From positions 147,292-170,546 of the forward strand of contig BJOX01000021.1 of the NCBI GenBank assembly GCA_009731375.1: DNA of 23,255 nucleotides, in the 5' to 3' direction. This stretch comes from Paulinella micropora. Its lineage: Eukaryota > Cercozoa > Imbricatea > Euglyphida. Shown piece after piece: positions 1 through 11,620 of the stretch (position 1 is the stretch's first letter; the number at the start of each line of letters is the position of its first letter). Under the pieces are notes generated by a model. The model was not told the origin of the DNA. It worked only from the letters and a program-made list of their open reading frames with translations, and made no database searches. A program made the position numbers and the translations under genes.

Positions 1-339
1 AAGAAGAAGAAGAAGAAGGAGGAGGAGGAGGAGGAGGAGGAGAGGGAGAAGGAGGGGGAGAAGAAGAAGAAGAAGAAGAAGAAGAAGAAGAAGAAGAAGA
101 AGAAAAGAAAAAGAAGAAGAAGAAGAAGAAGAAGAAGAAGAAGAAGAAGAAGAAGAAGAAGAAGAAGAAGAAGGAGGAGGAGGAGGAGGAGGAGGAGGAG
201 AAGAAGAAGAAGAAGAAGAAGAAGAAGAAGAAGAAGAAGAAGAAGAGAAAGAGAAGAAGAAGAAGAAGAAGAAGAAGAAGAAGAAGAAGAAGAAGAAGAA
301 GAAGAAGAAGAAGAAGAAGAAGAAGAAAGAAGAAGAAGA

Positions 340-342
<3 letters not shown>
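1..342. repeat. polypurine (AAG)n/(AGG)n array
   Basis: Every base from the window start to 342 on the + strand is A or G. The tract is AAG triplets with AGG-rich patches near 18-60 and 173-200 and small interruptions (AAAAG, GAAAGAG) near 103-111 and 243-253. The left end is cut by the window edge. Long GAA/TTC-type tracts are known to form triplexes; whether this one does is inference. Confidence 0.95.
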
Positions 343-371
<29 letters not shown>

Positions 372-421
372 GTAATAATAATAGTAATAGTAATAGTAAT
401 AATAATAATAATAATAATACT

Positions 422-486
<65 letters not shown>

Positions 487-487
487 T
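343..487. repeat. (AAT)n microsatellite with AGT variants
   Basis: AAT triplets follow directly from the polypurine tract. Scattered AGT substitutions lie near 371-395, and an ACT interruption near 418-423. The array touches the 3' tail of the minus-strand SINE at 488, so on the minus strand it is that element's (ATT)n tail. Confidence 0.93.
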
Positions 488-718
488 AGTGCTTCTCTGT
501 CAATTGCTGATGCAAATCTGCACATGCGCCTCCTCGTCTCACCCGTGAGGGAAGTACGAAGAATTGACGATAGGCTCTAATGACACCCCCGCACGGGCAG
601 TTCCAACACTTCCAGACGGACCGGTTTGTTCAATGAAAATACTGGTGGCACCGACGGGAATCGAACTGGCGACAGGGCCCAGATGGTAGAACTTGACCAC
701 TGGGCTATCACAGTGTCC
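488..718 (-). mobile_element. tRNA-derived SINE, family S, copy S1 (near full length)
   Basis: On the minus strand this starts GGACACTG and ends AGAAGCACT followed by (ATT)n. It carries a Pol III A box (TAGCCCAGTGG, complement of 697-707) and a B box (AGTTCGATTCC, complement of 657-667), then a CCACCA end to the tRNA-like head. The roughly 155 bp body matches the other S copies with scattered substitutions, for example ACTG in place of ACCG in the 5' acceptor arm. It is more diverged than the 6.9-8.7 kb copies and is bounded by AAT arrays on both sides. I recognise the class, tRNA-derived SINE, but not a named family. Confidence 0.85.
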
Positions 719-730
719 ATAATAATTACG

Positions 731-777
<47 letters not shown>

Positions 778-787
778 CATAATAATA

Positions 788-822
<35 letters not shown>
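719..822. repeat. (AAT)n microsatellite
   Basis: AAT triplets with a few ACG, ATC and AGT interruptions, directly abutting the 5' end of SINE copy S1. The element is therefore embedded in the same trinucleotide on both sides. Confidence 0.93.
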
Positions 823-1017
823 CACATACACACACATACATACACAGCACATCAGCTTATATATATGTTCTTATTTGTATATGCATGTATGTGCTATTGT
901 GAATGCATGCATGTGTTGCATGTACGTGTGTTGTTAATTCGTTAGTCATTTATGTATGTATTGACTAACTATGTATGTATGCGTGTTGTTAGTCATCTAT
1001 GTATGTCTGTGTGTTTA
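823..1017. other. low-complexity TATG/TGTG-rich linker
   Basis: No gene is seen. The stretch is rich in ACACAT, TATG and TGTG. A short segment recurs: GTTGTTA ... TTAGTCAT ... TATGTATG near 931-960 and again near 986-1006. Confidence 0.6.
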
Positions 1018-1110
1018 GATAGATAGATACGATAGATAGATAGATAGATAGATAGACAGATAGATAGATAGATAGATAGGTAGGTAGGTAGGTAGGTAGG
1101 TAGGTAGATG

Positions 1111-1154
<44 letters not shown>

Positions 1155-1224
1155 TATAGATAGATAGATAGATAGATAGATAGATTGATAGATAGATAGT
1201 TAGGTATATCGATATATAGATAGA
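1018..1224. repeat. (GATA)n array with (GGTA)n block
   Basis: GATA tetranucleotides with a pure GGTA block near 1077-1108 and degenerate repeats near 1185-1220. The minus strand reads TATC and has no stop codons in any frame. Confidence 0.95.
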
Positions 1225-1555
1225 TGAGATATCGACTAATGTCAGAAAAAAGGAGCTTCTGATTTCGTCAACCAAGGAAGTCTGTGAATAAAGTAACCCG
1301 ATGCCCAGCTAAGCCGTGATGTTTGCACGGAAGGGACTGATACAGGCGATACCAAGACTCCCTAGTACCAGGCGGGGCCAGGGCTCGTTCCATAAGCGCC
1401 CCTTGCAGAACGAGCTCCCACCTCCATTACAGAGGGCCCAGTAAGCAGATGGAGTTTCGAGACGTTCGACAGTCTAGTATAAACCGACAGAGCACTGTGG
1501 GTTTTATTCCGGGCTCAACAAGCGAGAAAGGGCACCCTGAGGGAACAGGATTGGG

Positions 1556-1556
<1 letters not shown>
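1225..1556. repeat. dispersed repeat family R, copy R1 (longer copy)
   Basis: A non-repetitive segment of about 330 bp lies between GATA arrays and is closely repeated at 6145-6443. It starts GAGATATCGACTAATG. It contains a perfect 8-bp inverted repeat GCTCGTTC/GAACGAGC around a roughly 17-nt loop near 1386-1418. Relative to the second copy it has about 35 extra bases at the right end and small indels and substitutions. No open frame of convincing length and no tRNA boxes were seen, so the class is unknown; orientation is arbitrary. Confidence 0.75.
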
Positions 1557-1769
<213 letters not shown>

Positions 1770-1860
1770 GTATCAGCACTGCAATCCGAAGACATAGGCA
1801 TCCATTCCACCCCGCCGCCAATGGGCGACTGGGTAGCGGGCTGGGAAGGAGCACTAGCTC
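1770..1860. other. single-copy spacer between GATA arrays
   Basis: About 90 bp of non-repetitive, CG-containing sequence. I see no second copy in this window and no gene. Confidence 0.6.
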
Positions 1861-1926
1861 CGATAGATAGATAGATAGATAGATAGGTAAGTAGGTAGGT
1901 AGGTAGATAGATAAATAGATAATAGG

Positions 1927-2015
<89 letters not shown>

Positions 2016-2135
2016 TGTAGATAGGTAGTATATTCTGCCTGGAGCTTACTGTGAGATAGAAAGATAGGTAGGTAGGTAGGTAGATAGATAGATAGATAGA
2101 CAGGTAGGTAGGTAGGTAGGTAGGTAGGTAGGTAA

Positions 2136-2191
<56 letters not shown>

Positions 2192-2295
2192 GTAGTATAT
2201 TCTGCCTGGAAATTACTGTGAGATAGAAAGATAGGTAGGTAGGTAAATGGATAGATAGATAGATTGATAGGTAGGTAGGTAGGTAGGTAGGTAGG

Positions 2296-2346
<51 letters not shown>

Positions 2347-2429
2347 GTAGTATATTCTGCCTGGAACTTACTGTGAGATAGAAGATAGGTAGGTAGGTAG
2401 ATAGATAGATAGATAAGTAGGTAGGTAGG

Positions 2430-2496
<67 letters not shown>

Positions 2497-2643
2497 TATA
2501 TTCTGCCTGGAACTTACTGTTAGATAGGTAGGTAGGTAGGTAGGTTGATACATAGATAGATAGACAGATAGGTAGGTAGGTAGGTAGGTAGGTAGATAGG
2601 TAGGTAGGTAGGTAGATAGATAGATAGATAAATAGATAGATAA

Positions 2644-2684
<41 letters not shown>

Positions 2685-2700
2685 CAGATAGATAGATAGA
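1861..2700. repeat. GATA/GGTA higher-order array with TTCTGCCTGG spacer
   Basis: GATA and GGTA blocks are broken four times by a near-identical spacer of about 30 bp, GTATATTCTGCCTGGA followed by a TTACTGT core, at 2027, 2193, 2349 and 2496. The start-to-start distances are 166, 156 and 147. Each spacer is followed by GGTA-rich DNA, so the repeating unit is spacer + GGTA + GATA. This implies segmental duplication of about 150 bp units, not simple slippage. Confidence 0.88.
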
Positions 2701-3699
<999 letters not shown>

Positions 3700-4090
3700 N
3701 NNNNNNNNNNNNNNNNNNNNNNNNNNNNNNNNNNNNNNNNNNNNNNNNNNNNNNNNNNNNNNNNNNNNNNNNNNNNNNNNNNNNNNNNNNNNNNNNNNNN
3801 NNNNNNNNNNNNNNNNNNNNNNNNNNNNNNNNNNNNNNNNNNNNNNNNNNNNNNNNNNNNNNNNNNNNNNNNNNNNNNNNNNNNNNNNNNNNNNNNNNNN
3901 NNNNNNNNNNNNNNNNNNNNNNNNNNNNNNNNNNNNNNNNNNNNNNNNNNNNNNNNNNNNNNNNNNNNNNNNNNNNNNNNNNNNNNNNNNNNNNNNNNNN
4001 NNNNNNNNNNNNNNNNNNNNNNNNNNNNNNNNNNNNNNNNNNNNNNNNNNNNNNNNNNNNNNNNNNNNNNNNNNNNNNNNNNNNNNNNNN
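3700..4090. other. assembly gap, 391 N
   Basis: A run of N between a GATA-array edge and a C-rich edge (CCCCACCCC). Its content is unknown. Confidence 0.99.
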
Positions 4091-4240
4091 CCCCACCCCA
4101 CCAAATATCATGTCATGTCATGTCAGGTCTATGTCCTGTCCTGTCCTGTGCTATCCTGTCCTATCCTGTCCTGTCCTGTCCTGTCCTGTCCTGTCCTGTC
4201 CTGGCATGTCATGTCAAGTCATGCCATGTCCGACACGTAT
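4091..4240. repeat. pentanucleotide (CCTGT)n / (CATGT)n array
   Basis: TGTCA pentamers near 4110-4125, then about fourteen TGTCC pentamers (some TATCC) to about 4202, then TGTCA/TGCCA again. This is the only five-base repeat in the window. Confidence 0.9.
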
Positions 4241-4249
4241 GATATGGAA

Positions 4250-4660
4250 TAAGTTTTTTATCGGTCACCTGCACAAAATACGGTCAGGTTACCGACAAAA
4301 CTACATAACGCGGCGCGCAGAATTTGACGTGTTTTGCGGGCTCGCCGCAAAACACGTCAAATTTGTGGCTTTATAATATTTTTAATCGGCCACCTCCACA
4401 AAATGTGGTCAGGTTACCGATAAAACTACATATGCGGCGCGCAAAATTGGATGTGTTTTGCGGGGCTCGCAAGCCCGCAAAACACGTCAAGTTTGTGGCT
4501 AGCCCCATAGTATAATATTTTATCGGTCACCTCCACAAAATGTGGTCAAGTTACCGATAAAAACTACATAAACACTGCGCGCCGAATACGGACGTGTTTT
4601 GCGGGCTCGCCCGTAAAACACGTCAAATTTGTGGCTAGCCCCGTAGAACATAATATGTTA
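4250..4660 (+). repeat. tandem double-hairpin element, three units (possible MITE-like)
   Basis: Three head-to-tail units start near 4257, 4381 and 4518 (spacing 124 and 137). Each unit has two inverted repeats. Hairpin 1 (4257-4299, 4381-4424, 4518-4561) pairs TTTATCGGTCACCT with AGGTTACCGATAAA around a nested CCACA/TGTGG. Hairpin 2 is GACGTGTTTTGCGG against its complement; in unit 1 the arms 4321-4339 and 4345-4363 match over 19 of 19 bases with a 5-nt loop. Units end GTGGCTAGCCCC and an AT-rich stretch. No transposase and no clear target-site duplication are seen. A diverged copy lies inverted at 22700-22808. Confidence 0.85.
4321..4363. repeat. perfect 19-bp inverted repeat, 5-nt loop
   Basis: The left arm AATTTGACGTGTTTTGCGG is exactly complementary to the right arm at 4345-4363, with GCTCG between them. 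Equivalent arms in unit 2 (about 4447-4490) and unit 3 (4591-4605 with 4610-4624) keep pairing with one or two bulges or mismatches, so the stem is better kept than the loop. Confidence 0.93.
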
Positions 4661-5290
<630 letters not shown>

Positions 5291-5291
5291 T

Positions 5292-5338
<47 letters not shown>

Positions 5339-5395
5339 GTAGATAGATAGGTAGATAGATAGATAAATAGATAAATAGATAGATAGATATATATG

Positions 5396-5432
<37 letters not shown>

Positions 5433-5490
5433 TGATAGATAGATAGATAGATAGATAGATAGGTAAATAGATAGGTAGATAGATAGAGAA

Positions 5491-5533
<43 letters not shown>

Positions 5534-5565
5534 CACATGTAAATAGATAAACATATAGATAGATG

Positions 5566-5656
<91 letters not shown>

Positions 5657-5685
5657 CGATCGATCGATAGATCGATCGATCGATC

Positions 5686-5765
<80 letters not shown>

Positions 5766-5813
5766 CACCGATAGATAGATAGATATAGAGATAGATCGAT
5801 CGATCGATCGATC

Positions 5814-5868
<55 letters not shown>

Positions 5869-5880
5869 GGATAGATAAAT
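5291..5880. repeat. (GATA)n array with GATC clusters
   Basis: About 590 bp of GATA with GGTA and AAATA variants near 5336-5470. Two GATC clusters (about 5656-5690 and 5795-5816) contain runs of self-complementary GATCGATC. A worn segment with ACACATGTAAATA lies near 5533. Confidence 0.95.
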
Positions 5881-5930
5881 ACCTCTTCTTCCGTATCCAG
5901 AATGAGTTCATACGGTCTTGATCTGTCAAA
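5881..5930. other. single-copy spacer in GATA array
   Basis: About 50 bp of unique sequence with no second copy seen and no gene. Confidence 0.6.
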
Positions 5931-6016
<86 letters not shown>

Positions 6017-6093
6017 GGATGGATGGATGGATGGATGGATGGATGGATGGATATATAGATGGATGGATGAATGGATGGATGGATGGATGGATG

Positions 6094-6144
<51 letters not shown>
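5931..6144. repeat. (GATA)n with (GATG)n block
   Basis: GATA repeats surround a block of GATG tetranucleotides (about 6015-6093), followed by GATA up to the second R element. Confidence 0.95.
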
Positions 6145-6443
6145 GAGATATCGACTAATGTCAGAAAAAAGGAGGTTCTGATGTCGTCAACCAAGGAAGT
6201 CTGTGGGTAAAGTATTAACCCGATGCCCAGCTAAGTCGTGATGTTTGCACGGAAGGGACTGATACAGGCGATACCAAATCTCCCTAGTAACAGGCGGGGC
6301 CAGGGCTCGTTCCATAAGCGCCCCTTGCAGAACGAGCTCCCACCTCCATTACAGAGGACCCAGTAAGCAGATGGAGTTTCGAGACTGTCGACAGTCTAGT
6401 ATAAACCGACAGAGCACTGTGGGTTTCATTCCGGGCTCAACAA
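6145..6443. repeat. dispersed repeat family R, copy R2
   Basis: This aligns with 1225-1520 from GAGATATCGACTAATG through TTCCGGGCTCAACAA, at roughly 95% identity by eye with small indels. It keeps the GCTCGTTC/GAACGAGC inverted repeat. It also has a 14-bp perfect palindrome GACTGTCGACAGTC that is broken in copy R1. It ends directly in GATA repeat, without the extra ~35 bp of R1. Confidence 0.78.
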
Positions 6444-6449
6444 AGATAA

Positions 6450-6539
<90 letters not shown>

Positions 6540-6657
6540 GGATGGATGGATAGATAGATAGATGGATGGATAAATAGATAGATAGANNNNNNNNNNAATG
6601 GATGGATGGATGGACAATGGATCGATCGATTGATATATAGATAGGTAGGTAGGTAGG

Positions 6658-6734
<77 letters not shown>

Positions 6735-6802
6735 GGATAGGTAGATAGATAGATAGGTAGATAGGTAGATGTATAGATAGATAGATAGACAGATAAACAG
6801 AT
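6444..6802. repeat. GATA/GATG/GGTA array containing a 10-N gap
   Basis: GATA with GATG patches (6538-6570, 6597-6614), GATCGATC near 6620 and GGTA near 6643-6658. N at 6587-6596 marks a gap of nominal size. Confidence 0.95.
6587..6596. other. assembly gap, 10 N
   Basis: A fixed-length run of N inside the GATA/GATG array. Confidence 0.99.
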
Positions 6803-6812
6803 NNNNNNNNNN
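6803..6812. other. assembly gap, 10 N
   Basis: The N run sits exactly where GATA repeat changes to ATT repeat, so linkage of the two arrays rests on scaffolding. Confidence 0.99.

Positions 6813-6906
<94 letters not shown>
6813..6906. repeat. (ATT)n microsatellite
   Basis: About 31 pure ATT triplets directly upstream of SINE copy S2. Confidence 0.97.
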
Positions 6907-7173
6907 GGACACCGTGATAGCCCAGTGGTCAAGTTCTACCATCTGGGCCCTGTCGCCAGTTCGATTCCCGTCGGTGCCACCAGTATTTTCATTGAACATA
7001 CCGATCCATCTGGACCAGTATTTTCATTGAACNNNNNNNNNNCGTCTGGAAGTGTTGGAACTGCCCTTGCGGGGGTGTCATTAGAGCTTATCGTCAATTC
7101 TTCGTACTCCCCTCACGGGTGAGACGATGGAGGCGCATGTGCAGAAATGCATCAGCCATTGACAGAGAAGCAC

Positions 7174-7174
<1 letters not shown>
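6907..7174 (+). mobile_element. tRNA-derived SINE, family S, copy S2
   Basis: The head starts GGACACCG. The A box is at 6918-6928 and the B box at 6958-6968; CACCA closes the tRNA-like part at about 6982. The body carries two starts of the segment CAGTATTTTCATTGAAC (6981 and 7016, period 35), the second running into a 10-N gap at 7033-7042. The tail ends AGAAGCACT at 7174 and passes into (ATT)n. Without the duplication and gap it matches S6. Confidence 0.85.
7033..7042. other. assembly gap, 10 N, inside SINE S2
   Basis: The gap falls right after the second copy of CAGTATTTTCATTGAAC. The doubled segment may be a true 35-bp repeat or two overlapping contig ends. Confidence 0.99.
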
Positions 7175-7267
<93 letters not shown>

Positions 7268-7268
7268 T
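7175..7268. repeat. (ATT)n microsatellite linking SINE copies S2 and S3
   Basis: About 31 ATT triplets form both the 3' tail of S2 and the 5' flank of S3. Confidence 0.97.
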
Positions 7269-7605
7269 GGACACCGTGATAGCCCAGTGGTCAAGTTCTA
7301 CCATCTGGGCNNNNNNNNNNNNNNNNNNNNNNNNNNNNNNNNNNNNNNNNNNNNNNNNNNNNNNNNNNNNNNNNNNNNNNNNNNNNNNNNNNNNNNNNNN
7401 NNNNNNNNNNNNNNNNNNNNNNNNNNNNNNNNNNNNNNNNNNNNNNNNNNNNNNNNNNNNNNACATACCGGCCCGTCTGGAAGTGTTGGAACTGCCCTTG
7501 CGGGGGTGTCATTAGAGCTTATCGTCAATTCTTCGTACTCCCCTCACGGGTGAGACGATGGAGGCGCATGTGCAGAAATGCATCAGCCATTGACAGAGAA
7601 GCACT
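7269..7605 (+). mobile_element. tRNA-derived SINE, family S, copy S3 (gap inside)
   Basis: The head GGACACCG, A box and start of the body run to 7310. N covers 7311-7462, then the body resumes at ACATACCGGCCCGTCTGG and ends AGAAGCACT at 7605. The portion after the gap is base-for-base like S2 and S6. The B box is lost in the gap. The gap is nominally longer than the missing part of one SINE, about 50 bp, so its size may be wrong or extra sequence is present. Confidence 0.83.
7311..7462. other. assembly gap, 152 N, inside SINE S3
   Basis: A run of N between the tRNA-like head and the body of S3. Confidence 0.99.
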
Positions 7606-7627
7606 ATTATTATTATTACTAATTATT
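7606..7627. repeat. short (ATT)n between SINE S3 and family E copy
   Basis: Seven ATT-like triplets with one ACT join two unrelated dispersed elements, both in + orientation. Confidence 0.9.
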
Positions 7628-7820
7628 AGGGAGTACATAGGCCATCGGTCCTTTCCATGGGCTGATTGGTATAAAGCTCCTAGAGTAATGTTCTATGCCG
7701 TCACTTCCTTTATTCCACCGATTGGTGTGGAGACTTTCCTTATGGAATGGAGGACTGGATGCACATGGCCTTTNNNNNNNNNNCATGGCCTTTTGGCTCA
7801 GCAATTGGCAGGAGATACAC
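7628..7820 (+). mobile_element. dispersed element family E, copy E1
   Basis: A segment of about 175 bp starts AGGGAGTACATAGGCC and ends GGAGATACAC, then T-rich and ATT repeat. It is found again three times on the minus strand at 13204-13815. Its last ~24 bases resemble the SINE S tail: TCAGCAATTGGCAG here against TCAGCCATTGACAG there, then a CACT before (ATT)n. I see no B box and no clear tRNA head, so it may be a different SINE or the 3' end of a LINE. A 10-N gap splits it, with CATGGCCTTT on both sides. Confidence 0.78.
7774..7783. other. assembly gap, 10 N, flanked by the same 10 bases
   Basis: CATGGCCTTT ends immediately before the N run and begins again immediately after it. The intact E copies have this segment once, so the N run most likely stands for an unmerged contig overlap, not missing DNA. 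Confidence 0.97.
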
Positions 7821-8099
<279 letters not shown>

Positions 8100-8135
8100 G
8101 GACACCGTGATAGCCCAGTGGTCAAGTTCTACCAT
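8100..8135 (+). mobile_element. SINE family S head fragment, copy S4
   Basis: 36 bases from GGACACCG to TTCTACCAT, including the A box, then a 10-N gap and ATT repeat. Either the element is truncated or its body is lost in a collapsed gap. Confidence 0.8.
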
Positions 8136-8145
8136 NNNNNNNNNN
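8136..8145. other. assembly gap, 10 N
   Basis: The N run follows the SINE head S4 and is followed directly by ATT repeat. Confidence 0.99.
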
Positions 8146-8209
<64 letters not shown>

Positions 8210-8220
8210 AATATCATTAT
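8146..8220. repeat. (ATT)n microsatellite
   Basis: ATT triplets ending in ATAAATATCATT just before SINE copy S5. Confidence 0.95.
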
Positions 8221-8445
8221 GGACACCGTGATAGCCCAGTGGTCAAGTTCTACCATCTGGGCCCTGTCGCCAGTTCGATTCCCGTCGGTGCCACCAGTAT
8301 TTTCATTGAACATACCGGCCCGTCTGGAAGTGAGTATTTTCATTGAACATACCGGCCCGTCTGGAAGATCGTCNNNNNNNNNNCTCACGGGTGAGACGAT
8401 GGAGGCGCATGTGCAGACTTGCATCAGCCATTGACAGAGAGGCAC
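8221..8445 (+). mobile_element. tRNA-derived SINE, family S, copy S5 (internal duplication and gap)
   Basis: Intact head with A box 8232-8242 and B box 8272-8282. A 35-bp body segment beginning AGTATTTTCATTGAAC occurs twice (8296-8330 and 8333-8367) with TG between. A 10-N gap at 8374-8383 replaces the middle of the body. The tail has GACTTGCATCAG and GAGAGGCACT variants relative to S6, so this copy differs from its neighbours. Confidence 0.83.
8374..8383. other. assembly gap, 10 N, inside SINE S5
   Basis: The bases before the N run (AGATCGTC) do not match the body expected at this point. The local assembly may be wrong. Confidence 0.99.
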
Positions 8446-8455
8446 TATAAATATA

Positions 8456-8505
<50 letters not shown>
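8446..8505. repeat. (ATT)n microsatellite
   Basis: ATAAATATAATT followed by pure ATT triplets up to SINE S6. Confidence 0.95.
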
Positions 8506-8736
8506 GGACACCGTGATAGCCCAGTGGTCAAGTTCTACCATCTGGGCCCTGTCGCCAGTTCGATTCCCGTCGGTGCCACCAGTATTTTCATTGAACATAC
8601 CGGTCCGTCTGGAAGTGTTGGAACTGCCCTTGCGGGGGTGTCATTAGAGCTTATCGTCAATTCTTCGTACTCCCCTCACGGGTGAGACGATGGAGGCGCA
8701 TGTGCAGAAATGCATCAGCCATTGACAGAGAAGCAC

Positions 8737-8737
<1 letters not shown>
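8506..8737 (+). mobile_element. tRNA-derived SINE, family S, reference copy S6 (uninterrupted, 232 bp)
   Basis: The best copy in the window. The first 76 nt look like a whole tRNA. The 5' arm GG(A)CACCG can pair 7/7 with CGGTGCC at positions 66-72 if the single A bulges. TTCGA lies at canonical 54-58, A is at 73 and CCA at 74-76. The A box TAGCCCAGTGG fits the Pol III consensus and the B box AGTTCGATTCC misses one base. Pairing of the T and anticodon stems is poor, so it is a SINE head and not a working tRNA gene. The body of about 155 bp ends AGAAGCACT then (ATT)n. There is no coding capacity; movement would depend on a LINE reverse transcriptase encoded elsewhere. Confidence 0.88.
8517..8567 (+). 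promoter_or_regulatory. internal Pol III promoter (A box and B box) of SINE S6
   Basis: The A box TAGCCCAGTGG (8517-8527) meets TRGYNNARNNG at every position. The B box AGTTCGATTCC (8557-8567) matches GGTTCGANTCC except for the first base. The 29-base space between the boxes is normal for tRNA-type promoters. Transcriptional activity itself is inferred. Confidence 0.75.
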
Positions 8738-8787
<50 letters not shown>

Positions 8788-8828
8788 TATTGTTGTTGTT
8801 ATTATCAAATTATTATGAGAATGATGAC

Positions 8829-8912
<84 letters not shown>

Positions 8913-8928
8913 GAATAATAATAAGAAT
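8738..8928. repeat. (ATT)n turning into (AAT)n, centre of an inverted SINE pair
   Basis: ATT triplets, then TTGTTGTTG, then a short unique stretch (8803-8829), then AAT triplets. The left and right halves are complementary and lie between the tails of S6 (+) and S7 (-). Confidence 0.93.
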
Positions 8929-9031
8929 AGTGCTTCTCTGTCAATGGCTGATGCATTTCTGCACATGCGCCTCCATCGTCTCACCCGTGAGGGGAGTACG
9001 AAGAATTGACGATAGGCTCTAATGACACCCC
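8929..9031 (-). mobile_element. SINE family S 3' fragment, copy S7
   Basis: On the minus strand this is the last ~103 bp of the S consensus, beginning GGGGTGTCATTAGAG and ending GAGAAGCACT then (ATT)n. It differs from S6 by about one base. The head is absent and AAT repeat follows directly. The breakpoint is the same base as in copy S9 at 18031. Confidence 0.87.
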
Positions 9032-9039
9032 AATAATGC

Positions 9040-9119
<80 letters not shown>

Positions 9120-9121
9120 GC

Positions 9122-9162
<41 letters not shown>

Positions 9163-9252
9163 TAATAATAATAATAATAACAACAATAACATCAATAACG
9201 ATAATAATAGTAATAATAGCAATACCAATAACAATATCAATACCAATAACAA
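9032..9252. repeat. (AAT)n microsatellite, decaying at the right end
   Basis: Pure AAT at first, with AAC, ATC and ACC variants accumulating from about 9115 to 9252. Confidence 0.95.
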
Positions 9253-9314
9253 AAAGAATACATATAAATAACAAATGAAGAGAAGAGAAAAAGAAAGACT
9301 TTACCCTTTCCTCA
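9253..9314. other. A-rich linker
   Basis: Purine-rich unique sequence between the AAT array and the GATA array. No gene is seen. Confidence 0.6.
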
Positions 9315-9365
9315 GGATTTCCAAATGGACATGTCTTGCTTTTGTCGCCCCCTTCTTCGTCTGAC

Positions 9366-9436
<71 letters not shown>

Positions 9437-9450
9437 GTAGTAGATAGATG

Positions 9451-9520
<70 letters not shown>

Positions 9521-9557
9521 GACATGTCTTGCTTTTGTCGCCCCCTTCTTCGTCTAA

Positions 9558-9602
<45 letters not shown>

Positions 9603-9676
9603 CAGATAGACAGACAGATAGATCAAGATTTCCAAAACGACATGTCTTGCTTTTGTCGCGCCCTTCTTCGTCTGAC

Positions 9677-9715
<39 letters not shown>

Positions 9716-9771
9716 GTAGATAGATAGTAAGGTAGGTGGGTAGGTAGATAGATAGATAGATATATAGATAT

Positions 9772-9825
<54 letters not shown>

Positions 9826-9887
9826 CAAGATTTCCAAAACGACATGTCTTGCTTTTGTCGCACCCTTCTTCGTCTGACAAGATAGAC

Positions 9888-9934
<47 letters not shown>

Positions 9935-9977
9935 AAGATAGATAGATATATAAATATATAGATAGATATATAGATAT

Positions 9978-10009
<32 letters not shown>

Positions 10010-10108
10010 TTAGATAGATAGATAGATAGATAGATGGATATATAGATAGATGGATAGATAGATAGATAGAGACTTGTCTTGCTTTTGTCGCGCCCTTCTT
10101 CGTCTGAC

Positions 10109-10183
<75 letters not shown>

Positions 10184-10211
10184 GTAGGTAGGTAGGTAGG
10201 TAGGTAGATAT

Positions 10212-10304
<93 letters not shown>

Positions 10305-10379
10305 GACATGTCTTGCTTTTGTCGCGCCCTTCGTCTGGCAAGAAAGATAGAAAGATAGATAGATAGACAGGTAGGTAGG

Positions 10380-10411
<32 letters not shown>

Positions 10412-10483
10412 CAGATAGATAGATAGAGGGGTAGGTAGGTAGGTAGGTAGATAGATAGATAGATGGATAGGTAGGTAGATAGG

Positions 10484-10536
<53 letters not shown>

Positions 10537-10658
10537 GGACAGATAGATAGATAGATCAAGATTTCCAAAACGACATGTCTTGCTTTTGTCGCGCCATTCT
10601 TTGTCTGACAAGAAAGATAGATAGACAGATAGATAGATAGATAGATAGAAGGATAGAC

Positions 10659-10709
<51 letters not shown>

Positions 10710-10710
10710 C

Positions 10711-10775
<65 letters not shown>

Positions 10776-10848
10776 TATAGATAGATAGATAGATCAAGAT
10801 TTCCAAAAAGACATGTCTTGCTTTTTGTCGCGCCCTTGTTCGTCTGAC

Positions 10849-10921
<73 letters not shown>

Positions 10922-11140
10922 GAGATGTCGCAAAGGAATGTAGTCCTTGCAAAGGAACGCAGTTTCACATCAAACAATAATTTGTGTACTGTGCATGTGT
11001 CCGGGATGGGAATCACGGGTAGACTGTGTTCTGGAAAAAGAAGAGGAGGAAGGACGTTGAAGAAAAAGGCAATCTAGGAATGGAGAGTGGGAGGATAAGG
11101 AAGAAGAGAAAGAAAAGGAAGCCGTTAGTCCAAGTGTTTT

Positions 11141-11202
<62 letters not shown>

Positions 11203-11237
11203 GACATGTCTTGCTTTTGTCGCCCCCTTCGTCTGAC

Positions 11238-11297
<60 letters not shown>

Positions 11298-11359
11298 CAG
11301 ATAGATCAAGATTTCCAAAACGACATGTCTTGCTTTTGTCGCGCCCTTCTTCGTCTGAC

Positions 11360-11442
<83 letters not shown>

Positions 11443-11451
11443 GTAGGTAGG

Positions 11452-11499
<48 letters not shown>

Positions 11500-11522
11500 G
11501 AGGTAGGTAGGTAGGTAGATAA

Positions 11523-11558
<36 letters not shown>

Positions 11559-11575
11559 GTAGATAGGTTGGTAGG

Positions 11576-11620
<45 letters not shown>

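Noticed and set aside
7628-7770. Open frame across family E as a conserved peptide
   Set aside because: All copies are close duplicates, one has an 8-bp deletion that shifts the frame, and no start or domain is seen.
8506-8581. Functional tRNA gene
   Set aside because: T and anticodon stems do not pair well, an A is inserted in the acceptor arm, CCA is encoded, and the same head occurs in several copies joined to the same body. It is a SINE head.
9301-11016. 571-codon minus-strand open frame
   Set aside because: TATC repeat read in any frame cycles through Tyr-Leu-Ser-Ile without stops, and the spacers happen to stay open. No domain, no codon bias and no start context support a protein.
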